A stretch of 64,000 bases of DNA from Bremia lactucae (Eukaryota; Oomycota; Peronosporomycetes; Peronosporales; Peronosporaceae): contig NC_090611.1 in NCBI RefSeq assembly GCF_004359215.1, positions 5,746,188-5,810,187 of the forward strand. Direction: 5' to 3'. Shown piece by piece: positions 43,229-53,789 of the stretch (positions within the stretch are counted from its first letter, which is position 1; every line of letters begins with the position of its first letter). The translations under genes were made by a program, and so were the position numbers. The notes under the pieces were generated by a model, which was not told where the DNA came from, did no database searches, and was given only the letters and a program-made list of their open reading frames with translations.

Positions 43229-43702
43229 CTAGTGCCAGCATTTGGCGCAGGGACTTGGTGAACAAGCCCTGGCCAGGCTTGGGCAGCCCTTCTGAGCAAC
43301 ATGTCAGTTATAGCAGTTTGAGGCATTCGTGCTCGGGCAGCGAAGGACCGCGTCCGAGGCACAGAGACATGCTGCGGCGGAGTCAGTCACTCAGACTCAG
43401 GATGAGCTTAGGCGTGAGCAGGCTCGGAGAAAGGCTCTCAACAGGACTGTTGAGATGCTCTCGGCCCGGCCCCATCAGCCGAGGCCTATTCGGATGGACC
43501 TGCCCAAGTTCGATGGAACTGCGGCGTAAACGATTGTCCACTGGCTTTTAGCCGTGGAGCAATGCGGTGTCGCGCAGCTCATCGAGGCCGACAGCCGGAT
43601 GGTGTCGTACACCATGTCGCACCTGCGCGGTAAAGGCCTCAAAGTGAGCTTACTCGTCGCTTATGGCAGACGCTAAAGCTTTCCCTACAACCTATTGTTG
43701 TG
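43229..43702 (+). pseudogene. Gag fragment, family A (copy A3)
   Basis: Nucleotide match to 56055-56280 and 30735-31150 (GCGCAGGGACTTGGTGAACA, AGCCCTGGCCAGGC). Frame 43329-43529 reads AESVTQTQDELRREQARRKA and IRMDLPKFDGTAA, typical gag helices. It ends at an inverted junction with copy C3. Confidence 0.75.
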
Positions 43703-43914
43703 GTTGCGCAACCACAGCGAGATCTAGGACTTTCGCACTGTCTCATATATAAGAGTTAAATATTTTTTGGGGACGTTGCGCTCCAAGTAAGCATCCTTGT
43801 TTCGTACCGCTCAATTTGTTCGAGTGATTGAACTTCGGCGCTGCCTATTCTTGTGCACAGCCATCGTGATCTAACTCCACAATCTCTTAAATATCACACT
43901 GAGTTCTTTTGCAG

Positions 43915-45440
43915 TCATGCAAACGACCGAACCACAAGTAGGCCATCGCACCCACTTGTAGGACATACACACGCCTGTGGATGCTTCAAGACGTTCATCA
44001 GATGGCTATCCGATGAGCGAGAGGTAGGCATCGTCACGGCTTGAAGCTGCCAGCTAATGCAGAGAGCGTACTTTTTGAGCCATGGTAATCCTAGGATAAC
44101 ATCAAATTTGTCATCCAAATCTAGTACGATGAAATCATCATCGTGCTGTTTACCCTTTAACGTGTATTGGATACCAGCTACACGTTTCTTTACTGTTATA
44201 GATGCGCATGTTGCTAGGCGCACGGTCATCCTCGTTAGAAGAATATCGCGCTGAACGAACTTGAGCCTGCGATTCTCATGCAATTGGCGTCGAATAAAAT
44301 TGTTCGACGGTCCACAGTCGACTAGGTATTTAAGTGGCATTTTATTTGCCACTATAATTCCAAGGTGATGAGGTCAATCTCATCACCTGGGGCAGTTTTA
44401 CACAATGTTAGTGTGAGAGGAGCAACTTTTGTCGAAAGGCCTGCCAATTCTTTTGACGTTGCTGGATCAGTAGGGCAATCCGCACCTACTGACCCAACGG
44501 TTTCATACGATCCGCCTCGCCGTTGCGATTTCGCAACAGCGTCGGATCCGCGTCCACCGCAGTCCCTAGCGGAAGGTCGATCGTTTCGTTCAGTGTTGTT
44601 AGGATTTGGGCGTGGGGCACTACACTCATAGGCGTAGTGGCCCGTTTATTGAAAACGATTGCATTTCTGCAATCGTTTGTATTGAAGAGCGACGTTTCTC
44701 TCTCTTCATCTACGATAGGTCCATGGGTTGTGGACGTCCGTTTTCTTGTCGTCTGTTTGGACGATAAGCACCAGAATAGACGAAAACCTGTTTTAGTCTG
44801 AAGTCCTCCTGTTCCGCTACAGATATCGTTTGATCTAGCGTCACTAGTTCGAATCGAAACAGGTGAGCCTTGATAGGACCGTCTGCAAGACCTTTAATAA
44901 ACAAGGTGACCTGTGTTTGTTCATCAATTGGATGAATAACAATACAATTGACCAAGTATCGTGTATGTTGGGCATAAGCGTTGAGATCGCGCTTGCCCTG
45001 CTCCAAATCTAGATGCCCGACTCGAGCCCTAAATTCGGCAAGTGGCGGCTCAAATGTTTGCCTGAACCGGGTCTTAAAGAGCTCTTACGACCAAAAACCA
45101 AAGGGTCGTGAAGCTTAAGCCCTAAGGCCCAAGATTTGGCACGTCTAGCTAAGTTGGACATGCCAAATTTCATTTTCGTCGCTAAGTCATTGATGCGGCA
45201 AAAGCTTCAATTGCGTCGTCAAATTCGACGATCCACCTTGAAAGGACTGCCTTAAACTTAAAATTTTCTTTTTTTAAACTTTCTGTTCGACGTGGAAGCG
45301 TCGGCTCGCTAGCAGCATGTAAATGCTGCTGTCTCAACAGCTCTAATTGTTGAGCACCCTTTTTCTCAACACCTCCGTGTGTTGGGAGCCTTGCTGGTGA
45401 AGCAAGGCTACTCTTTCTGGGCCCCGTCGAGATCATCATC
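43915..45440 (-). pseudogene. Gag and protease of copy C3
   Basis: Gag N-terminal helices (ENFKFKAVLSRWIVEFDDAI), gag core (MEQGKRDLNAYAQHTRYLVN, LADGPIKAHLFRFELVTLDQ), remnants of a knuckle, then protease 44352-43915 with LKYLVDCGPSNNFIRRQ (catalytic Asp present), RLATCASITVKKRV and FDVILGLPWLKKYALCISW. The protease segment is open over 145 codons; gag is frameshifted. Confidence 0.83.
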
Positions 45441-45690
45441 TTATGAACTCGGCTATGGCCGCATGTTGTTCATCTGTGTTCAGAGTGAACAACATGGCGC
45501 AAAAGCTGGCGCCAAGGCTGGCCCGCCTACGACCGAACTCATCCGTTCGATTGCTCTTCATTTAAGGTCACTCAAATGAGTGAGCCTTTCACGCCTTGCG
45601 TGATAGCCTTTTTGAGGCTTGGAAGCTTCCTCCATCTTTATCCAACATGTCCATGTTGGATGGAACGTGCGTAGGCCGTTGAACAGACTA

Positions 45691-45703
45691 CGAAGTGCTA
45701 CCA
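45691..45703 (-). other. Primer-binding site of copy C3
   Basis: Minus strand TGGTAGCACTTCG, 2 bases inside the LTR end. Same sequence type as in families A and B. Confidence 0.75.
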
Positions 45704-45705
45704 GC

Positions 45706-46185
45706 TGTAACGGGGCACCCTTGCTAGTACTGATAATAGTCGAGTAACTAGACAGCACGAGTTTTGTCGACGGACATTTCAATTTCTTCATCGCATACTT
45801 CAAGCGGTGGCAGATCATGACGCATCTTTGGTTTCGATATTATGGAGCTCCAGCGCCGTCGCATCCCGAGCGTCCTAGTGATAAGCAAACGATTGCTCTC
45901 CTGCGTACGACCGCCTTCTACACAAGGGGATTTGAACTGTTGTCGCACGTGGAATTAGTAGGTGTGGCGATATGTCTTACCGACATAATTAGGGGTGTAG
46001 TCCGGGTATGTGGCGTCATTGAACTATTAGGGGATGTAGTGGGTGTGTGGCTATACCGAAAAGGAGTGTGTGGCTATACCGCTCTCCCTAATTTTGTACT
46101 TCTTTATTTAATTCCTCTCATAGAAGATAATATTTATTATTCCTCTTATAGGAATAATACTTATGTAACGGGACACCCCGTTACA
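45706..46185 (-). repeat. 5' LTR of copy C3 (variant LTR)
   Basis: 480 bp. On the plus strand it starts TGTAACGGGGCACC and ends with the palindrome TGTAACGGGACACCCCGTTACA. About 40 bp at one end and 100 bp at the other match family C LTRs; the middle does not, and it contains a short direct repeat (GTGTGGCTATACCG twice, about 46045-46081). Confidence 0.82.
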
Positions 46186-46637
46186 TCTATCTCCTGACTT
46201 TAGTATATCAACAATAGATTATGCCTAACGCCTTCTTGCGCACCGCCCAATCGTGTCTAGGAACGATTGGCGGGGTCAATTTTATACTTAATCAACTAAT
46301 CAACAGTACTTCTGATGGTTTCGTGGGCATGTTCACAAACCAGGCATTGAGTCTTCAAGGGTAGGGCAGCCGATACGAGTTCTCCATACAAGTCCCATGC
46401 CGACAGACACGCGTAAGTCGTCAACAAGGTTCTTTATTCATTGATAGCCGTCCACAACGCGGTCACACGTAGTCAATATTTTATTGAAGCCTCGGAACAG
46501 CATTAAGACCCTACGAATGAGGACTTGCGCAAATTACGTGTGCAGATTCTGGCAGATGTCGCTTACAGAGCCAAGCAAGCCTACGACTACGTTTTTTTTT
46601 TTTTTTTTAAATGTATAGAAAGCGCGAGAACGATGGA
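46186..46637. other. Spacer with poly-T run
   Basis: No gene recognised. A plus-strand stretch near 46520-46590 reads LRKLRVQILADVAYRAKQAY but I cannot assign it. An 18-base T run lies at about 46592. Confidence 0.4.
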
Positions 46638-47199
46638 TGTAACGGGGTGTATCGTTACATGAAATTAACACTTAAATGTTGTTAATATATATATTATCTT
46701 AAAGGTAGATAATATTTGGAGGATATTACTTTATACAGTAATGTCCTGAATTCTTATCCATCAATAGGTATAGGCCATTATATCTATTTATTCCGCAGAC
46801 TAATCAGCTGTAGAAGTAATCAAAGAGAGTTACAAGATAAGATAGATAAGAATTCATTTACATGTTTAGTATCAGGTTATAGTTAAGTCAGCATTTACAA
46901 AGATAGATTAAGAGACACTTATTTATATTAATACAGTTTTCATTTTACACTTTTAAGTTAACTTGTCTTAAGAGGAGTCTTCCTCTGCACGTACAGTGTG
47001 GCACCACTCACAACTGAAGCAGTGTGAAGTGGACTTGTACTGAAACAGTACAAGTCGCAGTGCCCCGTTACACCTGGTAGCACATAAAAGGCCGTCCAAA
47101 ACAACATGACCCACAGGTAACATGGACATGTTAAGGCTATGCGAATCGCATACGGTAACCAGAAAGCTACGCCTTACTATGATTAGAAAGGAGTGCGGT
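46638..47199 (+). mobile_element. Family B 5' LTR, primer-binding site and leader (copy B4)
   Basis: LTR 46638-47072 in the plus orientation, starting TGTAACGGGGTGTATCGTTACA (palindromic 22-mer), then CC and TGGTAGCACATA at 47075, then about 120 bp of leader similar to the complement of 38660-38776. At about 47200 it changes to Ty1/Copia sequence. Confidence 0.88.
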
Positions 47200-48123
47200 G
47201 ACGGAGTTGAGTAGGAAAAGATCATACTGGCATTACACTCCATTAGACAGAGAGCCAGACATGCAATATGCCAAATGCATACAACAAGGCAGACAAAGAA
47301 GGAAAAGTAGCCATCTGAATCGCAAGGCCTCAAGGAAGAACTGTTCAGATGACAACAGATCAAACCCCTGTAACTGGGATGAAAAGCTAGCATTACGGCT
47401 TGAAAAGTCTCTTTACGGGCATAAACAAGCAGGTTGCCTTTAAAGTGAATTATTGAGCACAAAAGTAGAGGAGAATGGGTTTACTCGCTGCTTGTCAGAC
47501 CTGTGTCTGTACTTGATTACGATCAAGGCAATCGCATTATCATCGGTATGTATGTGAATGATTTGTTGGTCACGGCTTTTATTCAGACCACGGTAGATGA
47601 ATTATTAAAGTAATGAGTGTTTTGTCTATCAAGGGCTTGGGCGAAGTTAACAAGTGTTTGGGCATGCGAGTTAATTTAATTAATGCAAAGACCTACACGA
47701 TTGATCAAACCGCAGCAATAGTGGAGATGCTGAGCCAAAATGGACTGATGCAAGCAAATAGCGTGAAGGGCAAATTGGTGAAGAAACTAGCGACAACGAA
47801 TCAAAACCAGTGTATTTGGAAAATGGGGCAAAAATGGCAAGCCAACTAGACGAGACTTTCAGTCACTAGTTGGAGTCCTCTGGATTGCCGACTGTTCGAG
47901 ACCTGACATCATTTTTGCTGTCCACAAGGCAACAAGGCGGACGCACTAGCCCAGCGTCAGCGACTGGAAGTTGGCGAACTGCGTTGCCCGATATCTGAAG
48001 ATCAGAAAAGACACGAAACTTTACATGAGTATTGGTACGTAGGATGATGAAATCAAGCTTAAAAGTTGGAGTGATTCGGACTCTGCGGCAAATACGTCGG
48101 ACCAAAAATCGATTACTGGCGCG
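47200..48123 (+). pseudogene. Ty1/Copia pol fragment (RT - RNase H)
   Basis: Plus-strand frames give LRLEKSLYGHKQAGCL (the SLYGLKQ block of Copia RT), VEENGFTRCLSD, then MSVLSIKGLGEVNKCLGMRV (the KDLG..FLG block), TYTIDQTAAIVEML, a SLVGVLWIAD/RPDI region and SWSDSDSAANTSDQKSITGA, the RNase H start with Asp. Frameshifts at 47440-47610 and 47870. It ends at the N gap. Confidence 0.85.
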
Positions 48124-48223
48124 NNNNNNNNNNNNNNNNNNNNNNNNNNNNNNNNNNNNNNNNNNNNNNNNNNNNNNNNNNNNNNNNNNNNNNNNNNNNN
48201 NNNNNNNNNNNNNNNNNNNNNNN
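48124..48223. other. Assembly gap (100 N)
   Basis: Exactly 100 N, the convention for a gap of unknown size. Confidence 0.98.
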
Positions 48224-48225
48224 CT

Positions 48226-49365
48226 AGTAAAAATGCAATTGCGTTACCCGCAGGACCTGTACCAGTTGGCTCATGCGTAACTACGCCATACGGCAAGGGT
48301 ATTGTAAGGCGCTACCGAGCGTCAGATGAAGTATATTCAATTGAATTGACGGACTGGAGACTTTCGCAGGACAATTACGTGACAACTTATTTAATGAAAG
48401 ACTTCATTAATTTTGTTGCGGACGCTGACAAGGATCCACGAGCTCGTACATTTGCAACTGAAGACACTGCACTAGAAAAGAGAATTTCGCCATCACCAGG
48501 GGGTGGAGGTATATTACATTTATTTAGATATGGATTCTCAACATTTGCTACTGCTAATGAGATACGGAATCCCTTCGCGGATGAAGTTGGCATCAACCGT
48601 GATATCAATACTGTTTTTGGTCGGGCTACTACGACCATGAGCAAGCCTTATCATGGGTGCTTGAAAGCGACTCTCGTTAAAACTTGTTTTAGTGATGTTG
48701 TGGCGTATGTTCAAGCCAAAGAAACAAGTGAGACACCATCTGCATCTTCGCAGGGAAAACGTAAGAAGCTTGAGTTGTTGGTAAAAAACCCGTTTAGCTA
48801 CCTTATGTCCGGAACAAGTAACAACATTGAAAAATGCAATCCATTAGTGAAAGCCGCACAGACTCTGTACGTGACTGGGTCTCTCGTAGAAACACCGTTT
48901 GGGGAGGGGATTGTTCAAACCCACCGTCGAATCGACGGCATTTACGTTGTTAATTTTCACGGCATGCATGGCTACTTTCATTCCAGCAGCCTCCGACGAT
49001 CAGTGCGAGGTGTAGCGGGACAGCCCGTCGATACGTTATTTGGATCGGGAATTTTAGAAGAAGTGCGTGAAGTCGATGGGGTTCACGTTGTATCTCTTCG
49101 GCTTGGATTGATGTCAGCTCACGCTTGTGCATACCTGCACCCTGTCAGCGTAATTGGATTGGTCAAGGCATGTCGTGGCGACGTAGTGATGACTCCATTT
49201 GGCTCCGGCGTGGTGATGCAGCGTCGGCTATACGATGACTACTATCACGTGGCCTTAGACTGGGATACGGAAGGCTGTAGCCACAGCTCAGCCTACATCA
49301 GTGAAGGAAGCATTGTGCGCACTGGATTAGTCAAAAACAGCTCAAAGGGTTGCATCGTTATGTAA
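48226..49365 (+). CDS. Repeat protein with TPFGxGxV units and a C-terminal CaaX box (5' end in gap)
   Basis: 379 codons open from the gap edge; the start is missing. Four units share T-[PL]-[YF]-G-x-G-[IV]-[VL] followed by about 20 residues with a DxxYxV strand pair: TPYGKGIV (near the start), TPFGEGIV, TLFGSGIL and TPFGSGVV. This looks like a small beta-fold repeat seen in oomycete proteins, function unknown to me. Between units 1 and 2 is a variable segment with a basic GKRKKLELL patch. The protein ends KNSSKGCIVM; Cys-Ile-Val-Met fits a CaaX prenylation signal (Met last favours farnesyl), after a Lys/Ser-rich tail, so membrane anchoring is likely. Intact to its TAA. Confidence 0.75.
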   Translation, partial: SKNAIALPAGPVPVGSCVTTPYGKGIVRRYRASDEVYSIELTDWRLSQDNYVTTYLMKDFINFVADADKDPRARTFATEDTALEKRISPSPGGGGILHLFRYGFSTFATANEIRNPFADEVGINRDINTVFGRATTTMSKPYHGCLKATLVKTCFSDVVAYVQAKETSETPSASSQGKRKKLELLVKNPFSYLMSGTSNNIEKCNPLVKAAQTLYVTGSLVETPFGEGIVQTHRRIDGIYVVNFHGMHGYFHSSSLRRSVRGVAGQPVDTLFGSGILEEVREVDGVHVVSLRLGLMSAHACAYLHPVSVIGLVKACRGDVVMTPFGSGVVMQRRLYDDYYHVALDWDTEGCSHSSAYISEGSIVRTGLVKNSSKGCIVM

Positions 49366-49471
49366 CTGATAAAAGAGGGTGAAACAACGGAACTGGCTTC
49401 GATGCATCACAAGTGGCTTACGCCGCAGTTATCGATTCAAATTTTTAATATTTACATTGAGTCCTCATTTA

Positions 49472-50515
49472 TTAGTATCGAAGCTGCAACACGACATTAT
49501 CCCCGATTATATTTTGGTGCAATTGGCAGTGGTTCCCTTTCCGAACTGAACGGTTGCAATTTCCAACCTCGCATCGCCTACCGCCTCCGTGTGAGATGCA
49601 GTAGCCGTTGCCACGGTCTTTCTTCACGCAACCTTCCATAATGCAACGACGGATTCCTCCATGGACGTAGCACAAACCATGGCGTTGCGTGCCTTTGGAG
49701 CATCCCGATACGCGGCACTTTTTGCCACCTCCGTGAGCACGACAAAGACCACCTCCTTGTGAGCTCTTGCTGCAGCTCTCAACTTGGCACCGCGCTCCAC
49801 CTCCATGAGTCTTACACCGATCATTCGATTGCGCTCGTCGAGTGCATCCTACCGCCATACATTGTTTTGATCGTCGAGTGCTTTTTGATTGAGTTGACGA
49901 AGAAGACGATGCTGGCAAGGAGGATGTGGCGCCCAGCATTGAGCGCAGCGTCGGTGGAGTTAATGGCAATGAGTTGGGGAGAAAAACATCAAGTGGCAGT
50001 GGGGCAACACGACCAGGAGTGGCCCATATTGAAATGGGACTTAAGCAACCACTTGCTGGAGTTAAGGAGGACAGGACAGGTCTCGATACAGTGCCAACAA
50101 AATTATCCCACGACCCACGAAAGAAAGGGTCTCCAAGTGGCGAACAGCCAGGTTGGCCGGCCTCCTGCTTGAGCGCATCAGCACCGAAACCAGCATAACT
50201 GCTGCTTTGTATCTTCATGTCAGAGATATGGTACGGGTTAAATCCCGTTAATTTGTCTGGCCCGTGTGCATTGATCAAATGTTGTCCATTAGTGGCATAA
50301 AGCGACTCAGCATCGTGGGCATTGAATGTGTCGTTAAGCTCAGGTAAGCCCAACTCTGATGTGTCAGGGACTCCCCTTCGTAAAGCCGGGCAATCCATCA
50401 TCAGCATCGTGCTTTCAAAGTCTTCATCGTCGAGCAAATCGATTGGCGCCGTCAAGTTAAAGACATCACCAAGATTGTAGCCACTAAAAGCGATGGGCGA
50501 TAGCTGGGGATTCAT
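49472..50515 (-). CDS. CCCH-finger (WRKY19-like) protein, probable transcription factor
   Basis: 347 residues, ATG at 50515. The N-terminal two thirds are Ser/Pro/Leu-rich with an acidic-hydrophobic start (PIDLLDDEDFEST) that could be an activation region, and a basic STRRSKQ patch. Residues about 217-334 hold five copies of a 24-residue unit, C-x4-C-x9-C-x2-H-GGG-[RK][RK] (first copy slightly longer), the finger array first noted in plant WRKY19 and very common in oomycetes. Nuclear DNA- or RNA-binding role is inferred. Single exon. The 3' end lies about 105 bp from the 3' end of the neighbouring plus-strand gene (convergent). Confidence 0.88.
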   Translation of the reverse strand: MNPQLSPIAFSGYNLGDVFNLTAPIDLLDDEDFESTMLMMDCPALRRGVPDTSELGLPELNDTFNAHDAESLYATNGQHLINAHGPDKLTGFNPYHISDMKIQSSSYAGFGADALKQEAGQPGCSPLGDPFFRGSWDNFVGTVSRPVLSSLTPASGCLSPISIWATPGRVAPLPLDVFLPNSLPLTPPTLRSMLGATSSLPASSSSSTQSKSTRRSKQCMAVGCTRRAQSNDRCKTHGGGARCQVESCSKSSQGGGLCRAHGGGKKCRVSGCSKGTQRHGLCYVHGGIRRCIMEGCVKKDRGNGYCISHGGGRRCEVGNCNRSVRKGNHCQLHQNIIGDNVVLQLRY

Positions 50516-50555
50516 GACGGCGTGAGGTTAAGTAGGCCGCTTGCGGTACAGAGCG

Positions 50556-50568
50556 AAATTGTAAATGA
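50556..50568 (-). promoter_or_regulatory. Possible oomycete initiator (Inr) element
   Basis: Minus strand TCATTTACAATTT, 41 bp upstream of the ATG at 50515. It resembles the oomycete core promoter TCATTYYNCAWTTT with one base fewer between the two halves. Position fits a transcription start. Confidence 0.35.
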
Positions 50569-50590
50569 AAAGAAATGTGTGTGGCAGTGG

Positions 50591-50812
50591 CTAGACCATG
50601 GTGCCGAAGCGCTGCACATCAACTTTTCTTAACATGTTAAATGTCAAACGCGTCCTCTTAATTGGGGATAAGAGCTTAGAAGCTAAAATTAGAGCTGCTA
50701 TAATCATAAGAGCTAGAAGGCGACCATTTGAATCGCGCTGGCCGCGTATGGTAACCTCAGAAGTCAGAAATTTAATTAGCGTCTGCATGTGATCCGATTT
50801 TCCCTTGGACAT
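50591..50812 (-). CDS. Possible small membrane protein
   Basis: 73 codons from ATG at 50812, with one hydrophobic stretch (LLALMIIAALILASKLL) flanked by basic residues. No homology recognised; it lies directly upstream of the finger-protein gene on the same strand and may be chance. Confidence 0.25.
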   Translation of the reverse strand: MSKGKSDHMQTLIKFLTSEVTIRGQRDSNGRLLALMIIAALILASKLLSPIKRTRLTFNMLRKVDVQRFGTMV

Positions 50813-50815
50813 GCG

Positions 50816-51862
50816 GTCGACTGTTTCATGCCTTTATTACCTTGACATGTGGTCGACAATCTTGTTACTCACTTTAGTGGCCTCCGAATAGACTCAAGCT
50901 ATTACAGTCTTCATTATTTTCGTTTCTTAGTAGGTCAAGGTCAATGGAAGAAGAAATTGGGTTATTGACAATACGATTTCTTGTCGATGTCCCCTAATTC
51001 TATACATTGCCTCCTGTAAGCACAGATTAACATGATATAATCGGGCAGTACCGAGTTCCTGATAGCATAAAACTGATGATAGCTGTAAGACATCCTTGCA
51101 CTACTAATATCTGCTCCTGCACAAAGCGTAAGCTTAGCAAAATATATCCCTAGAGCTGCAGCATAGAATGGCGTGCGTACATAGGTCGAGAAATTCTCAT
51201 GCGAAAACCTGATTAATTTACTTGCACCTGAACACTTGAGAAGATAGTCTAACAGGCCATCGTATCAATACTAATACGATGCAGTGTCGTTCCACCGCGG
51301 ACTGGTGAGCTTGAGCTTGCGAGATTCGCAAGAAATCGGTATTTTTGATTGGCGACTGCTTGTAGTTAGTTGCGCACTCCTGATCCACAAATTTGAGGAC
51401 GCCTTATTCATCTTGATGTCCTCATGTTAAATACCATTCTGTTAGTATGTGCATTACTGCACAGAATTCGCCGATATACCCATACTTAAGCATACTACTC
51501 TTTTTGAGCTTCTTATTCTTAGCTGCCGTTATTACAGATAAGTTCGGCGCTTCTCTTGTCGCACAGTTTTTCTAAATGCCTTAAGTTTTGCTTCCTTCCC
51601 AGTGCCCTTTGTTAAATAACCAATGAGCCTTTGCCAGAACGTCTCGCGCACAGGCATTCCCAGAAAGTGTGTCACCGATTTTATGTGCCCCTAACATCAT
51701 GAAAAAAAATATAAAGATAGATTTGACACAAATCGGGGTGGTTCATCCTAATACATTTATAATATTTTTGCAAGACGTTCTTTATGCTTATTTATTTAGA
51801 AAGACTACTGTTAGAGGTCCAATTGTTATTCCATTCCAATTAATTGGTAACAAGTCAAAGAG
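50816..51862. other. Intergenic region upstream of armadillo-type gene
   Basis: About 1 kb without a recognised gene. A CCATTCCAATTAAT sequence at about 51831 resembles the oomycete initiator and lies close to the ATG at 51863; weak evidence. Confidence 0.4.
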
Positions 51863-53035
51863 ATGGCGAGATTGTTGCATCGTGTGTACCGCTCGGGCAC
51901 TCTCTCTATCGCGTCTGCTTCCAGCAACATCTCGGGATTAAATTTGGTTTACAATACTCGATCTCAGAGGCATTACCAGCTGCCAGTCAAAATCAGTCGT
52001 GTTTTCTCAACGTCTTCTTCAAGCATATCTGACCTAGCAAAGGTGCTCAAGGCCAACAACTCGACAACGGGTGAACGTGTAAAAGCTATTAATGCGCTTG
52101 GCCTGAGCTCTACGCTTGATGAAACTTTGAAAGAGCAGCATGCGCTTGAAATTTTATATAGTGACGCTCTCGGGGTGCTCTTGGGCTTTCTGAACGACAG
52201 CGATACCATCGCATCTTCCGATCTGTTAATTCCCGCCTTTCTAGCCATCATTCGTCTTTCGACGAAGACACAGCTTACCCAGCATCTTATTAAATTGGGC
52301 GCACTGAAGACCATTACCCCATTTTTGACGCAAACGGATACGCGCCTGCAAGCAGCTGCATGCCTCGTGTTGGGTAACTTAGCACTGGAGCCTTTAGCAG
52401 CTGAAGCTGTTTCTTCTCCTGCAGTCGTTGGTGCAGCATTAAACGTGATAACAACCACGCATGAACCAATAAAACGAGCGGCCTGTAGTTGCATTGCTAA
52501 CATCGCTAGTGGTACCCAGGGCCGTCGCGAGGTCATTAATCAAGATGGTGTATTACGAATGGGCGAATTGCTTAAAGATGAGCACAGTGATCCGCTCCGC
52601 AGTATAGCAGCGTTTGCTTTAGGTAATATACTTTCTGGAGGAGACATTGACGCACAGGATTTGCTTCGTCAGAGTGGTGCGTTGCCGGATCTTGTGTTGT
52701 TGCTGTCCGAAGTATACGCCGAAGACGTCAACAGCAGTGCAGCATGGGCTTTGCATCACGGTGTACACCTTAACACTGCCAATCAATCGCTTCTTGCTGA
52801 GGCTGGAGGTTTGGCTATGTTGGCTCAACATATTGCAAAAGCAGCATTGGAATCGCTACAAACCAACTCATTACTGGCTTTGGAGAGTGCTGTAATATTG
52901 AATGATAAAAACCTCAACTGGTGTCGTGCAAATAACGCTTTTGCAGTCCTTCGGCGGGTTCAGGAAGCAGAAGGGAACACACTTAATGCCAGCGCCAAGC
53001 TTGCACTGTTTACTTTGCTTGAGCAATTGAAGTAG
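51863..53035 (+). CDS. Armadillo-type repeat protein, likely mitochondrial
   Basis: 390 residues, ATG at 51863, single exon. The N-terminus (MARLLHRVYRSGTLSIASAS, and on to about residue 50) is rich in Arg and Ser, lacks acidic residues and fits a mitochondrial presequence. From about residue 60 to the end the protein is built of helical repeats with Arm/HEAT character: ALGVLLGFL, GALKTITPFLTQTDTRLQAA, ACLVLGNLAL, RAACSCIANIASG, IAAFALGNILSGG and SSAAWALHH. Such solenoids bind partner proteins. No catalytic motif. Specific partner unknown. Confidence 0.85.
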   Translation: MARLLHRVYRSGTLSIASASSNISGLNLVYNTRSQRHYQLPVKISRVFSTSSSSISDLAKVLKANNSTTGERVKAINALGLSSTLDETLKEQHALEILYSDALGVLLGFLNDSDTIASSDLLIPAFLAIIRLSTKTQLTQHLIKLGALKTITPFLTQTDTRLQAAACLVLGNLALEPLAAEAVSSPAVVGAALNVITTTHEPIKRAACSCIANIASGTQGRREVINQDGVLRMGELLKDEHSDPLRSIAAFALGNILSGGDIDAQDLLRQSGALPDLVLLLSEVYAEDVNSSAAWALHHGVHLNTANQSLLAEAGGLAMLAQHIAKAALESLQTNSLLALESAVILNDKNLNWCRANNAFAVLRRVQEAEGNTLNASAKLALFTLLEQLK

Positions 53036-53789
53036 TCCAGCACAAACGCCTTTATATACTTGCAGCAGCTAAGAATAATCCAATCAATAAGAAGCCTCAT
53101 TTTAGTGGTCTGCAGAATTTTGCTGGACATCAGCTTCAAATCTGATGTCCTAGTGTCCTAACGAATTCATTACTCTTATTTTTAAACAAGTTAATGTTCA
53201 ATGGCAATGATTGATCAAACCACACTTTTTACTTTTCCGCTCCCTTCTATTAGAAAGCCTCATCGTTTTTTCTCCACCCTCAATTTTCTACAAGCACGGA
53301 ACCGAATTTAAAAGACCAGCTGAAGGCCAATATTTTAAATCGCCTTACTCTGCACAACCAGTCCATTTAACCGATTTTTTTCAGTTTATTTCCTCGCTGG
53401 GTTACATCCTATATCCACGACGACATTATTTATCAATCTTTGAAATTCTATAATTGGTGCTTAGAAAATCGAGGAGAAATATCGCTGATAAAAAAGACTA
53501 TTATTTGAGGCTCAGTGTCTCAACTAATCTTAAGAGAAATTTGAAGTATTCATTATCAATAAGAATGTCTATTGGATATATTCCCACCTTTACATTTTCT
53601 TAATATCGACGAAATGCAGACACAAATAAATAAATTCGTACTTCATTATGATAAATTAAAAGTTTTATAATGGTCTCGATCACTGTGAATTGAAAATGGC
53701 GAAGAAACTTCATAACGCAAAAATTTGTCGGCGACGTACCATGAATGAACTGCCTTTTATACCTCAGATGCCTAAATATTCCGATATTG
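53036..53789. other. AT-rich intergenic region
   Basis: Between convergent genes; no gene recognised. Confidence 0.45.

Larger units (their letters stand above)
43703..46185 (-). mobile_element. Ty3/Gypsy chromovirus, copy C3 (5' part; B/C-like internal region)
   Basis: Minus strand: 5' LTR (45706-46185), primer-binding site (45691-45703), leader, gag (45439-44600), protease (44352-43915) and start of the protease-RT spacer, ending at 43703 against the A3 fragment. The spacer aligns best with the C2 copy at 22960-23190. Confidence 0.83.

Noticed and set aside
46592..46610. Poly-T run as a retroposon tail
   Set aside because: No upstream LINE or SINE body and no target-site duplication found.
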